Of a DNA stretch of 56,404 bases, positions 20,502 to 27,519 are shown one piece after another. How positions within the stretch are numbered: the first letter of the stretch is position 1; every line of letters starts with the position of its first letter. Below the pieces are notes generated by a model. That model was given only the letters and a program-made list of their open reading frames with translations. It ran no database searches and had not been told where the DNA came from. The position numbers were made by a program, and so were the translations under genes. Source of the stretch: Acidiferrimicrobium sp. IK (GTDB taxonomy: Bacteria > Actinomycetota > Acidimicrobiia > Acidimicrobiales > Palsa-688); assembly GCF_025499425.1 (NCBI RefSeq), contig NZ_JAIMCB010000021.1, positions 1-56,404 on the forward strand, written 5' to 3'.

Positions 20502-20746
20502 CGCTGATCGGCGGTCGCACCCGACGCGACGGCGTCACTCATCTCCTCCACGGTGACCGGCCGTGGCCGCCGTGGCAGCGCGCCCCTCAGGTCCTTGACC
20601 GACGCGGCCTCCGGGTAGATCTCGTAGCCGCCGGCCGCAGTGGGAACGAAGGCCAGGCGCGACCCGGCCCGCAAGCCCAGCTTGGTACGCACCTCGACAG
20701 GGATGGTGACTTGACCTTTGCTCGTGACCGTCGCCGACGCCACCAC
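20498..20746 (-). CDS. AbrB/MazE-type antitoxin
   Basis: 82 residues with ATVTSKGQVTIPVEVRTKLG and GSRLAFVPTAAGGYEIYP, the textbook AbrB swapped-hairpin fold, then a C-terminal toxin-binding tail (PRPVTVEEMSDAV). Start is GTG at 20746. The region before it carries a palindrome overlapping the -10 box, as expected of an autorepressor. Confidence 0.9.
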   Translation of the reverse strand: MVASATVTSKGQVTIPVEVRTKLGLRAGSRLAFVPTAAGGYEIYPEAASVKDLRGALPRRPRPVTVEEMSDAVASGATADQR

Positions 20747-20749
20747 GGC

Positions 20750-20768
20750 TCCTTACTGTAGGTAAGGA
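20750..20768 (-). promoter_or_regulatory. Palindromic operator over a leaderless promoter of the AbrB-PIN pair
   Basis: TCCTTACTGTAGGTAAGGA has perfect 7-bp arms around 5 nt. On the minus strand its centre forms TACAGT, a -10 box 8 nt before the GTG at 20746. Repressor and polymerase would compete for the same bases. Confidence 0.6.
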
Positions 20769-20859
20769 AAGTCTACCTGGTCGGCCGGCGGCCCGACCCC
20801 CCGGAGATACGCCAGCCGACCCGGTGGACCCACTTCGGTGTCTGGTGGACACTTGGCGA

Positions 20860-21123
20860 GTGCCGACCGCCCGTCCCCGCCATCAGGTGACAGAGACTCC
20901 AGCCGTGGCCCGTGCGCTCGATCGGGCGGCCGAGCGGTGGCCGGGCGACTCACGTTCCAAGTTGCTTCTGCGACTGATCGCGCTCGGTGGCGAGTCGTTG
21001 GAGCAGCGCCAGCAGCTCGACGCCGAAGCGCACCGCGCTGCTGTCGCCGCCAGCAGCGGGGCGTACCCTGACGCGTTCGGGCCCGGCTACCTCGGCGACC
21101 TGCGCGAGGACTGGCCGGCGTGA
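20860..21123 (+). CDS. Putative antitoxin upstream of PIN toxin
   Basis: 87-residue protein: PTARPRHQVTETPAVARALD, then DRAAERWPGDSRSKLLLRLI, and an acidic tail ending GYLGDLREDWPA. The second segment resembles the helix-helix part of RHH-like antitoxins. The GTG at 20860 is preferred because family-like sequence begins there; an upstream start at 20824 is possible. It overlaps the PIN toxin start as GTGA. The promoter is divergent from the 20091-20746 module. Confidence 0.7.
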   Translation: MPTARPRHQVTETPAVARALDRAAERWPGDSRSKLLLRLIALGGESLEQRQQLDAEAHRAAVAASSGAYPDAFGPGYLGDLREDWPA

Positions 21124-21503
21124 TCACGCTGGACGCCCGGGTGCTGATCGCTCATTTCGACCCGGTCGATTCGCATCACGAGGCGGCGACCGCCATCCTC
21201 TTCGACGCCAAACCGGGGTCCACGCTGGTCCACACCCTCACGATGGCAGAGGTGCTGGTGGGCGGGTGTCGCATCGGCCGCGGTGCGGCTATGCGCGACC
21301 ACCTGCGAGCGGCCGGCGTGGGCGTCGCCCCCCGCGATGACGACGAAGCGTTGCGGCTGGCCGAGCTGCGGGCAGGCACCGGCCTCAAACTGCCCGACTG
21401 CTGCGTGCTGGACGTCGCCCTGCACCATCAGACCTCGCTGGCGACCTTCGACGCCGCTCTGGCGTCGATCGCACGGCGGCGGGGAGTGGCCGTCCTCCCG
21501 TGA
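21120..21503 (+). CDS. PIN-domain toxin (VapC family)
   Basis: 127 residues. MITLDARVLIAHFDPVDSHH holds the first catalytic Asp, HTLTMAEVLVGGCR the Glu, GLKLPDCCVLDVALHH the third acidic residue and LATFDAALASIA the fourth. GTG start is coupled to the upstream antitoxin. A complete RNase toxin. Confidence 0.9.
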   Translation: MITLDARVLIAHFDPVDSHHEAATAILFDAKPGSTLVHTLTMAEVLVGGCRIGRGAAMRDHLRAAGVGVAPRDDDEALRLAELRAGTGLKLPDCCVLDVALHHQTSLATFDAALASIARRRGVAVLP

Positions 21504-21552
21504 TGTCGCAGTCCCCTCGAGGCCTGGGTGCTACGGCGGTAGGTGATCCTGG

Positions 21553-22251
21553 TCAGATGCTGCAGCTGTCCCCGTCGCAAGACGGCCCGCCGCCCTCCAC
21601 CGTCTCCAGCACGGGATGGGCCTGATCCCACGCCCTGCGCAGCACGGCCAGGAACGTGTCGGGCTCCTGAGCGCCGGGCACCGCGAACTTGCGGTCCACC
21701 ACCGCGAAGGGCACACCGGTGCAGCCGAGCTCGTGCGCCTCTCGCTCGTCGGCGCGCACCGCGTCGGCGTAACGGTCACCGGCGAGGACCTCCTCGACCT
21801 CGGCGGCGGGCAGTCCGACCTTCGCCGCGACCCGGCGCAGCACGTCGGGGTCGCTCACCGCCACCCGCTCCACGAAGTAGGTGTGGAGGAGGGCCTCTTT
21901 CATGTCCGGGCCGAGCCCGTGGTCCTCGGCCAGGTGGAGCAGGCGGTGGGCGTCGAAGGTGTTGCCGCCGGTCGTGGACGCCAGGTCGTAGTCGAGGCCC
22001 TCGGCCGCGGCCATGCGGTCCATCGAGCGGAGCATCTCCCCGGCCTGCTCGACGGTCCTGCCGTACTTGGCGGCCAGCTGCTCGGCCATCGAACGACCGG
22101 GCAGGAATGCGGCGTTGGGGTCCAGCTCGAAGCTGCGCCACCTCACGGTGACCTCGTCGGCGTGCTCGAAGTCGGCCAGCGCCTTCTCGAAGCGGCGCTT
22201 GCCGATGTAGCACCACGGGCACACGACGTCTGACCAGATCTCGACCTGCAT
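21553..22251 (-). CDS. FrnE-like DsbA-family oxidoreductase
   Basis: 232-residue cytoplasmic thioredoxin-fold protein. The active site CPWC (residues 11-14 region: SDVVCPWCYIGKRRF) is followed by an alpha-helical insertion, and the cis-proline loop is GVPFAVVDRKFAVPGAQ. Family members catalyse thiol-disulfide exchange or act as glutathione-like isomerases. A C-terminal CDGDSC motif may bind metal or add a second thiol pair. No signal peptide. Convergent with the PIN gene to its left and divergent from the dienelactone hydrolase. Confidence 0.92.
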   Translation of the reverse strand: MQVEIWSDVVCPWCYIGKRRFEKALADFEHADEVTVRWRSFELDPNAAFLPGRSMAEQLAAKYGRTVEQAGEMLRSMDRMAAAEGLDYDLASTTGGNTFDAHRLLHLAEDHGLGPDMKEALLHTYFVERVAVSDPDVLRRVAAKVGLPAAEVEEVLAGDRYADAVRADEREAHELGCTGVPFAVVDRKFAVPGAQEPDTFLAVLRRAWDQAHPVLETVEGGGPSCDGDSCSI

Positions 22252-22346
22252 GCCGGGTGCAACCCCGCGGGGTTGGGGATTCTTCCGGGCGTCCGGGTAC
22301 GGTCCCGGATAATCCTTAACCAGACGAACCTTCAGGAGGGACGCCC

Positions 22347-23090
22347 GTGTACGACGCGGTCCTAGCCGAGTCCATCATGATCGCCGGCGCCGGCGGCGAG
22401 CCGATCGAGGCGTACGCGGCGCGGCCCCTCGACGGCGCCGCGCGGGGCGGGGTGGTGGTGATCCACCACATGCCCGGCTACGACCGCGAGACCAAGGAGA
22501 TCACCCGCCGGTTCGCGGCGGAGGGCTACAACGCGGTCTGCCCCAACCTGTACTGGCGGGTGGCGCCCAACGCGCAGCCCGACGACGCGGCGGCCGCGGC
22601 CCGGGCGCAGGGCGGCAAGGGCGACGACGAGCTGGTCGGTGACGTCGCCGGCGCGGCCGCGTACCTGCGCCAGCTGACCAACTCCAACGGGAAGGTCGGC
22701 GTGATCGGCTACTGCTCGGGCGGGCGCCAGTCGTTCCTGGCCGCCACCGCGCTCCCCCTCGACGCCGCGGTCGTCTGTTACGGCGCGTTCATCGCCGGCA
22801 CCCCGCCGGAGGGGTTCCCGCTGCAGGTGGCGCCGATCGTCGACCGGGCCCCGCAGGTGTCGTGCCCGATCCTCGGTCTGTTCGGCGACGAGGACCAGTA
22901 CCCCACCCCCGAGCACGTGGCCGAGATCGACGCCGCTTTGAATGCGGCCGGCAAGGACCACGAGTTCCACAGCTACCCCGGCGCCGGGCACGCGTTCTTC
23001 GCGGTGAACCGCCCCTCCTACCGGCCGGAGGCGGCGATGGACGGGTGGGAGAAGATCTGGGACTTCTACGGCCGCCACCTGAGCGCCTGA
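22347..23090 (+). CDS. Dienelactone hydrolase family protein
   Basis: 247-residue alpha/beta hydrolase. The nucleophile is C123 in GYCSGG, the usual Cys of dienelactone hydrolases, the acid is in LFGDEDQYP (D181/D183) and the histidine is H215 in PGAGHAFF. The N-terminal GVVVIHHMPGYDRETKEIT is typical. GTG start with AGGAGGG upstream. It may hydrolyse dienelactones or other ester/lactone substrates. Likely cotranscribed with the small gene that follows 41 nt later. Confidence 0.92.
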   Translation: MYDAVLAESIMIAGAGGEPIEAYAARPLDGAARGGVVVIHHMPGYDRETKEITRRFAAEGYNAVCPNLYWRVAPNAQPDDAAAAARAQGGKGDDELVGDVAGAAAYLRQLTNSNGKVGVIGYCSGGRQSFLAATALPLDAAVVCYGAFIAGTPPEGFPLQVAPIVDRAPQVSCPILGLFGDEDQYPTPEHVAEIDAALNAAGKDHEFHSYPGAGHAFFAVNRPSYRPEAAMDGWEKIWDFYGRHLSA

Positions 23091-23131
23091 CCACCCGGCC
23101 ACCGACTGCCCTCAAGGAGCGAGAGATCCCC

Positions 23132-23416
23132 ATGTGCACTTACAGGACCGAGAAGGTGACGGTGAGCGGTTCGGGAAAGGGTCCCCGCGGCTGGTTCGCG
23201 GTCACCGACGCCACCGTCTACCTCGACCACCCGGTCAGCGCCCCCGCCGACCACACCCTCAACATCGACGTCCTCAACCCCGAGCAGGGGGCGGGGGCGC
23301 GCGTCGCGCTGGAGCTGGACCCGGTGGCCGCCCGCCGCCTGGCCGAGGCGATCCTCACCGTCCTCGACGAGGCCCCGCCCGGTCTGGTCAAGCCGCTGGC
23401 CCGCAGCGCCACCTGA
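23132..23416 (+). CDS. Small DUF6295-like protein
   Basis: 94 residues starting MCTYRTEKVTVSGSGKGPRG, then WFAVTDATVYLDHPVSAP and a C-terminal helix RRLAEAILTVLDE. This looks like the DUF6295 family, small actinobacterial proteins of unknown function. The ATG at 23132 has AAGGAG about 12 nt upstream. Position behind a dienelactone hydrolase hints at a metabolic accessory role, unproven. Confidence 0.8.
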   Translation: MCTYRTEKVTVSGSGKGPRGWFAVTDATVYLDHPVSAPADHTLNIDVLNPEQGAGARVALELDPVAARRLAEAILTVLDEAPPGLVKPLARSAT

Positions 23417-23463
23417 GCCAGGTGCGAACATCCGCGGCGGGTGCGCTGCTGGCCATTAGGCAG

Positions 23464-23493
23464 AATCCTACCTAACGCTCTATAATTCTACCT
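23464..23493 (+). promoter_or_regulatory. Promoter and direct-repeat operator of the VapB-VapC pair
   Basis: AATCCTACCT (23464-23473) and AATTCTACCT (23484-23493) are near-identical and exactly 20 bp apart, two helical turns. The second overlaps a perfect TATAAT -10 (23481-23486), 8 nt before the ATG at 23495. Probably the antitoxin's binding site and a leaderless promoter. Confidence 0.6.
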
Positions 23494-23494
23494 C

Positions 23495-23746
23495 ATGGCG
23501 CTGAGCATCAAGAGCGACGAAGCCGACCGCCTGGCCAGACAGCTCGCTTCACAAACCGGAGAGACGTTGACCGAGGCGGTGGTCACCGCCCTTCAGGAGC
23601 GCCTGCAACGGGAGCAAGCCCGCCAGGCAGCCAGTATCCGCCGCCGCCTTGCCCGCCTAGCAGCCGACGTTGCCAGCCTGCCCGTCGCGGACGACCGGAC
23701 ACCAGACGAGGTCATCGGCTACGACGACGCCGGCCTCCCGCGTTGA
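23495..23746 (+). CDS. VapB-type antitoxin
   Basis: 83 residues: MALSIKSDEADRLARQLASQ then TGETLTEAVVTALQERLQRE, the standard Rv0623-like VapB helical DNA-binding unit, and a C-terminal tail (TPDEVIGYDDAGLPR) that wraps around the toxin. Its TGA overlaps the VapC TTG start. No Shine-Dalgarno, consistent with a leaderless mRNA. Confidence 0.9.
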   Translation: MALSIKSDEADRLARQLASQTGETLTEAVVTALQERLQREQARQAASIRRRLARLAADVASLPVADDRTPDEVIGYDDAGLPR

Positions 23747-24192
23747 GGGAGGACAGGCGCCGGGCTGTTGTCGTCGACACGTCGGCCGCGCTCGCCGTCG
23801 TACTCGGGGAGCCAGGAGGTGATGAGCTCGCTGAGCACCTCGAAAACGCGGTGGCCCGTCTCATGCCAGCCGCGATCCGCGTCGAGTTGGGCATCGTCAT
23901 CGAGGCCCGGTTTTGGCCCGCCGGCCAAGACGTGGTGGAGCGATTCCTTCGTGACGCGCAGATCGAGATAGTCCCGGTCGACGCCGACCTAGCAGCCCGC
24001 GCCATGAGTGGTTGGCGACGCTTCGGCAAAGGCCGCCACCCTGCCGGACTGAACTTCGGAGACTGCTTCACCTACGCGCTCGCGGAGCGAACCGGTCATC
24101 CGGTGCTCTGCACCGGCGACGATTTCGCCGCGACCGACCTCGACGTCATCCGCCCCGCATCCACGACCGAGGGTCCCCGGGAAACGCAGTGA
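23743..24192 (+). CDS. PIN-domain toxin (VapC family)
   Basis: 149 residues starting at TTG 23743. VVVDTSAALAVVLGEPGGDE has the first catalytic Asp, AAIRVELGIVIEAR the Glu, and GLNFGDCFTYALAERTGHPV with LCTGDDFAATDL the remaining acidic residues; this is the typical layout of VapCs that pair with VapB. Complete. Confidence 0.92.
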   Translation: MREDRRRAVVVDTSAALAVVLGEPGGDELAEHLENAVARLMPAAIRVELGIVIEARFWPAGQDVVERFLRDAQIEIVPVDADLAARAMSGWRRFGKGRHPAGLNFGDCFTYALAERTGHPVLCTGDDFAATDLDVIRPASTTEGPRETQ

Positions 24193-24607
24193 CCGGGAGC
24201 CGCCCCTAGATGTGGCGCAGGTCGGCGGCGGCGATCCCGATGCCGTTGTCTGCCACCGCCAAGGCGATGGCTTCGCCCTGCATGCCGGCCGGTTGCCCGG
24301 GAGCGCCAACTGAGACGATCCAAGGCAAGCTTGGCGGCTCCTTCACCGGTTGTCGCCTCAACCTTGAGAATGACCCGCCGCCAACGCCACGCCGTCCCGG
24401 AGACCGGTCTACTGCGCGGGCAAGGCGGGGTGCTGGCACCGAGCCTGGCCCGCCCGACCGTGGCGGTGGTCCCCTAGTGTCCGTGGCAATAGCAGCCCGG
24501 TGTCACTCGGGGATCCCCCTGCGGAGCGGTCGGCGGCGTCGCCGTCACAGGGGTGCCCGGAAAGCACCCCGAGCCCCCAACAGGTGGCAGGTATACCTCG
24601 TGCGCTT
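24193..24607. other. Decayed stretch with a possible histidine-kinase fragment
   Basis: No intact gene. On the minus strand 24206-24283 encodes ALAVADNGIGIAAADLRHI followed by a stop, which matches the G1/N-box region of histidine-kinase ATPase domains (DNGIGI) but nothing else of a kinase is present. It may be a remnant or chance. The rest shows no recognisable homology. Confidence 0.3.
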
Positions 24608-25045
24608 GTGAACTCCGACCACCCGAGGTTCAGGCAGGTCGTCTTGGACGCACGGACGTCCGAGAACTGGCGGAGTTCTACCGGGAGCTCTCGGGTACAG
24701 CTATCGCCCCGGTGACGAACCGCCCGACGTTGGCCACCTCGACACACACGGCTCCGACTGGCTCGTTCTACGAGACGGCTCTGGCCGACCGAGCATCGCC
24801 TTCCAGCAAGTGGACACCCTCCCCGCGGCCACGCGGCCACGTGGCCCCATGGCGAGGTTCCCCAGCAGCTGCACTTGGACCTCACCGTGACGACGATCGG
24901 GGCGCTAGAGAACCAGCACTCCTGGGCGACGGCGCTTGACGCCCGACTCTTGCTGGACCGCTCGGACGACGTGCAGGAGCCTCTCCGGGTGTATGCCGAT
25001 CCGGCCGGCGGCCATCCGTTCTGCATCTTCGTAGCCCCCGCCTGA
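24608..25045 (+). pseudogene. VOC-superfamily (glyoxalase-like) gene broken by three frameshifts
   Basis: Reading across three frames reconstructs one VOC protein: RFRQVVLDAR (from GTG 24608), then DVRELAEFYRELSG after a shift near 24650, then YSYRPGDEPPDVGHL through SDWLVLRDGSGRPSIAFQQV after a shift near 24694, then EVPQQLHLDLTVTTIGAL through EEPLRVYADPAG-like sequence to a stop at 25043-25045 after a shift near 24853. The order and spacing match a full-length single gene, so the decay is recent. No single frame covers it. Confidence 0.75.
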
Positions 25046-25184
25046 CCCTGCCTGAGGCCTGCCCGTAGGACGATGATTCTGCGGACAGCCCACCGGGTGT
25101 TGCCAAGCCGTCAAGGCGTAAGGGCTGCCGGCTATCCGTTCCGAGTGTGGAGCCAGTCCGGTTGAGGCCAGACAGGGAAATCGG

Positions 25185-25325
25185 ATGGCGACGGTAAGCG
25201 TGCGTTACATCGTCCGCGACGTCGACGCCGCCGTGGCCTTCTACTGCGAACACCTCGGTCCCAGCATGCTCCTGCGTCCTACCGTGGTAGGTCACACCGC
25301 GGTAGTATCGGAATATGAAGGTTGA
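25185..25325 (+). pseudogene. VOC-family gene truncated at the vapBC-like module
   Basis: ATG at 25185 encodes MATVSVRYIVRDVDAAVAFY then CEHLGPSMLLRPT, a clear N-terminal beta-alpha unit of a VOC/glyoxalase protein. Homology stops at about codon 33 where the repeats of the next module's promoter begin, and the frame terminates at 25323. The missing C-terminal half is not seen after the toxin gene. The module therefore replaced or was joined to the 3' part. Confidence 0.7.
25280..25308 (+). promoter_or_regulatory. Repeat-containing leaderless promoter of the RHH-PIN module
   Basis: ACCGTGGTAG (25281-25290) and ACCGCGGTAG (25296-25305) are direct repeats 15 bp apart, the first inside the palindrome TACCGTGGTA. 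TAGTAT (25303-25308) is a -10 box 6 nt before the ATG at 25315. Confidence 0.55.
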
Positions 25326-25569
25326 CAAGCTGAGCGTTTCATTCGAGCCAGAACTCGGTGACGCAGTACGAGCTGCTGCTCGACGGCAGGGCGCCGGCCT
25401 CTCGCGGTGGCTGGCGGACGCGGCAGCAGCCAAGCTCCGCAGCGAAGCTCTGGCTGAGTTCCTAGACGCTTGGGAAGCCGAGCACGGGTCGCTGACGGCC
25501 GACGAATTGGCCACTGCCGCAGCTGAGCTGGCGCTGCCGTCGCCTGCCACGACCGGGCCGGCGGCGTGA
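25315..25569 (+). CDS. RHH-type antitoxin
   Basis: 84 residues: KVDKLSVSFEPELGDAVRAA then GLSRWLADAAAAKLRSEALA is a ribbon-helix-helix unit (beta strand KLSVSF, helices after), with an acidic C-terminal part (AEHGSLTADELATAAAEL). Its stop overlaps the PIN start as GTGA. Directly preceded by a repeat operator. Confidence 0.85.
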   Translation: MKVDKLSVSFEPELGDAVRAAARRQGAGLSRWLADAAAAKLRSEALAEFLDAWEAEHGSLTADELATAAAELALPSPATTGPAA

Positions 25570-25949
25570 GCGCACTTGTGCTCGACGCCGGCGCGTTCGT
25601 GGCCGCGGATCGCGGAGATCGAGCGATGATGGCGCGCCTACGTGTAGCTCAGAACGCCGGACTGGAGCTACGCACCACTGGCGTCGTCGTCACCCAGGTG
25701 TGGCGCGACCCGGCCGGGCGACAGGCGAGTCTTGCCCACCTGCTCAAGTCCGTCGACATCAAGGCCGTCGACGACCAGCTGGGCCGACAGGCGGGCGTCC
25801 TGCTCGGTAAAGCCGGCATGACCGATGCTGCAGACGCGAGCGTGGTGGCCGTGTCCGCAACAGGAGATCGCGTCCTGACCAGCGACCCCGGTGACATCCG
25901 CCCGCTCGTCGTGGCCTCCGGCCGGTCGATACCCGTCATCCCGTGCTGA
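25566..25949 (+). CDS. PIN-domain toxin (VapC family)
   Basis: 127 residues: SALVLDAGAFVAADRGDRAM with the first Asp, the central RTTGVVVTQVWRDPAGRQ (the usual Glu position reads Gln-Val-Trp, as in a PIN subgroup with V-x-Q-V-W-R-D), and GMTDAADASVVAVSATGDRV then LTSDPGDIRPL with the distal aspartates. Start is GTG. Slightly atypical active-site layout, but the module architecture is standard. Confidence 0.88.
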   Translation: MSALVLDAGAFVAADRGDRAMMARLRVAQNAGLELRTTGVVVTQVWRDPAGRQASLAHLLKSVDIKAVDDQLGRQAGVLLGKAGMTDAADASVVAVSATGDRVLTSDPGDIRPLVVASGRSIPVIPC

Positions 25950-26206
25950 GCAGTGGTGCGCAGATCGATGAGCTCCCGGGCACCGTCGCCGTTATGCGAG
26001 CCCGAGGAACACGACAGGCGTTCCGACGCGGCTCGCTCGGCGCGTACTGCGAGCACTCGCCGCGCTGCCGGCCTCGTCTCGCTGCCCGCCTCGACCATTC
26101 AGTCACCCGGAGTGGTCGTGGCTGGTGTTGCTGTCCTGGCCGCCTGCGGGCACCTTCCGCTGGCCCCGCCACCCGAGGAGCGACGAGATGTACCCCTCGA
26201 GGTGCG

Positions 26207-26629
26207 CTACTCGCTCGATGGTCGGCTGGTTATGAGCCGTTCGGCGGGTTGTCCGGTGACATCGGCGATGAGCTCGAAGTCCTTGTCGTCGTGGAGGACG
26301 GTGAGCTGGGCCAGATCCGCGGTGGCCGCTATGAGCAGAGCGGGGATCGATGCCGTCCGGTGTTGGCCCCGTTCGCCAAGCGCTACCTGGACAGCCACGG
26401 CGCGGTCTTCGATGGCCGGGGTGAGGTACTCGACAGGCATGCGGGCCAACGGAGGAAGCTCGTAGGCGGTTCGGATGTCTTTGCCGGAGCGGGCTGAGAA
26501 TCCCACTTCGAGGCGGGTGACCGTACAGATCCGGACCAGCCCGCGCTCGATCCTGGCAGCCCATGCTTCAGCGTCGGGGCTGCGGGCGAGACGGACCAGA
26601 GCGGACTTGTCGATAAGCCAGGCGGTCAC
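26207..26629 (-). CDS. PIN-domain toxin (VapC family)
   Basis: 140 residues from GTG 26629 (GTGA overlap with the antitoxin stop; a TTG at 26635 is an alternative). TAWLIDKSALVRLARSPDA has the first catalytic Asp followed by K-S-A as in the Rv-type VapCs, TVTRLEVGFSARSGKD the Glu, and IPALLIAATADLAQLTVLHD with DKDFELIADVTGQP the distal acids. Complete. Confidence 0.9.
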   Translation of the reverse strand: MTAWLIDKSALVRLARSPDAEAWAARIERGLVRICTVTRLEVGFSARSGKDIRTAYELPPLARMPVEYLTPAIEDRAVAVQVALGERGQHRTASIPALLIAATADLAQLTVLHDDKDFELIADVTGQPAERLITSRPSSE

Positions 26630-26847
26630 GACCAAGCTTCGCGGATTAGGTCAGCGTCCTCGATGTCGGCGAAGGTCTCGGCGAAGACGACCAGGTCCTT
26701 CACCCCGACGCCGGCGAGGACGTCGCCTCGCTCGCGAGAAAGGGCTCGGCGGATGTACTCCGCGCGCGACAAGCCGACCCGTCGAGCCTTGGCATCTATC
26801 GCAGCCAAGACGTCCTCTGGTAGGTCCCGGAGCAACACGTCGGGCAC
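26626..26847 (-). CDS. RHH-type antitoxin
   Basis: 73 residues: PDVLLRDLPEDVLAAIDAKA then RRVGLSRAEYIRRALSRER is a FitA/VapB-like ribbon-helix-helix domain; the tail VVFAETFADIEDADLIREAW binds toxin. GTG start with a GAGGAGG Shine-Dalgarno 5 nt upstream, unlike most other modules here. TGATA (26869-26873) and TATCA (26882-26886) form a small inverted repeat upstream. Confidence 0.88.
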   Translation of the reverse strand: MPDVLLRDLPEDVLAAIDAKARRVGLSRAEYIRRALSRERGDVLAGVGVKDLVVFAETFADIEDADLIREAWS

Positions 26848-26943
26848 AGGGCCTCCTCGATTCGACGGTGATACCCTACGATATCATCAGGGCGAAGAGG
26901 CCCGCCGCGGCAGGGAGGTGACCGTGCTCCGGCTCCTTTTTCC

Positions 26944-26975
26944 TGACAACCTTTCTCCGGCGACTCCTGTCTATC
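26944..26975 (+). promoter_or_regulatory. Candidate ECF-type promoter before the sigma factor
   Basis: TGACAAC (26944-26950) and TGTCTATC (26968-26975) resemble the AAC-containing -35 and GTC-containing -10 of ECF promoters, spaced 17 nt. This would make the SigE-type gene autoregulated. Predicted start of transcription falls at about 26981, the first base of a short ORF. Confidence 0.4.
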
Positions 26976-26980
26976 CATAC

Positions 26981-27007
26981 ATGACCACCCACCCGAGCGA
27001 TCGATGA
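26981..27007 (+). CDS. Eight-codon leader ORF overlapping the sigma-factor start
   Basis: ATG-started ORF encoding MTTHPSDR, whose TGA overlaps the sigma gene ATG as ATGA (27004-27007). It lies where the mRNA would begin and could couple translation of the weakly Shine-Dalgarno-equipped sigma gene. Short enough to be chance. Confidence 0.35.
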   Translation: MTTHPSDR

Positions 27008-27519
27008 GCGCGGCGGAAGAGCAGTTCCGGCAGTTCGTCCGCAGCCGAGCCGCCCCGTTGCACCGCACCGCCTACCTGCTCTGCGGCGACTGGCACCTGG
27101 CCGACGACCTGGTCCAAGAGGCACTGGCCAAGACGTTCCGCCATTGGCGGCGCGTGCAGCTCGCCGACAGCCCCGACGCCTACGTGCGGCGCATCCTCAT
27201 CAACGAGGCCAACCGCCACTTCAAGCGCAACCGCCACGCCGCGACCCCAGTCGATGTGCAGACCCGCAGTCACGACCCCGCCGATCCGTCCCAACCGGAC
27301 GCGTCGGGGGGCTTGGCCCGCCGGGATCTGCTGCTCGCCGCCCTCCTGGCCCTCCCGGAACGGCAGAGAGCCACCGTCGTCCTCCGCCACCTGGAGGGCA
27401 TGACCGAGGCCGAGACCGCCGCGATCCTCGGATGCAGCGAGGGGACGGTCAAGAGCCAGACCTTCCGCGCCCTTCACACCCTCAACGACCTGATCACCCG
27501 ACAGGAGTCGACCCTATGA
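27004..27519 (+). CDS. SigE-family RNA polymerase sigma factor (ECF)
   Basis: 171 residues. Region 2: FVRSRAAPLHRTAYLLCGDW, HLADDLVQEALAKTFRHW (the D-x-V-Q-E-A core helix). Region 4: LLALPERQRATVVLRHLEGM, TEAETAAILGCSEGTVKSQT. This pattern (L-C-G-D-x-H-x-A-D-D-L-V-Q) is that of actinobacterial SigE-family ECF factors. Its stop overlaps the start of a membrane protein (ATGA), the usual place of the regulator. No anti-sigma zinc motif is seen in that partner. Confidence 0.93.
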   Translation: MSAAEEQFRQFVRSRAAPLHRTAYLLCGDWHLADDLVQEALAKTFRHWRRVQLADSPDAYVRRILINEANRHFKRNRHAATPVDVQTRSHDPADPSQPDASGGLARRDLLLAALLALPERQRATVVLRHLEGMTEAETAAILGCSEGTVKSQTFRALHTLNDLITRQESTL

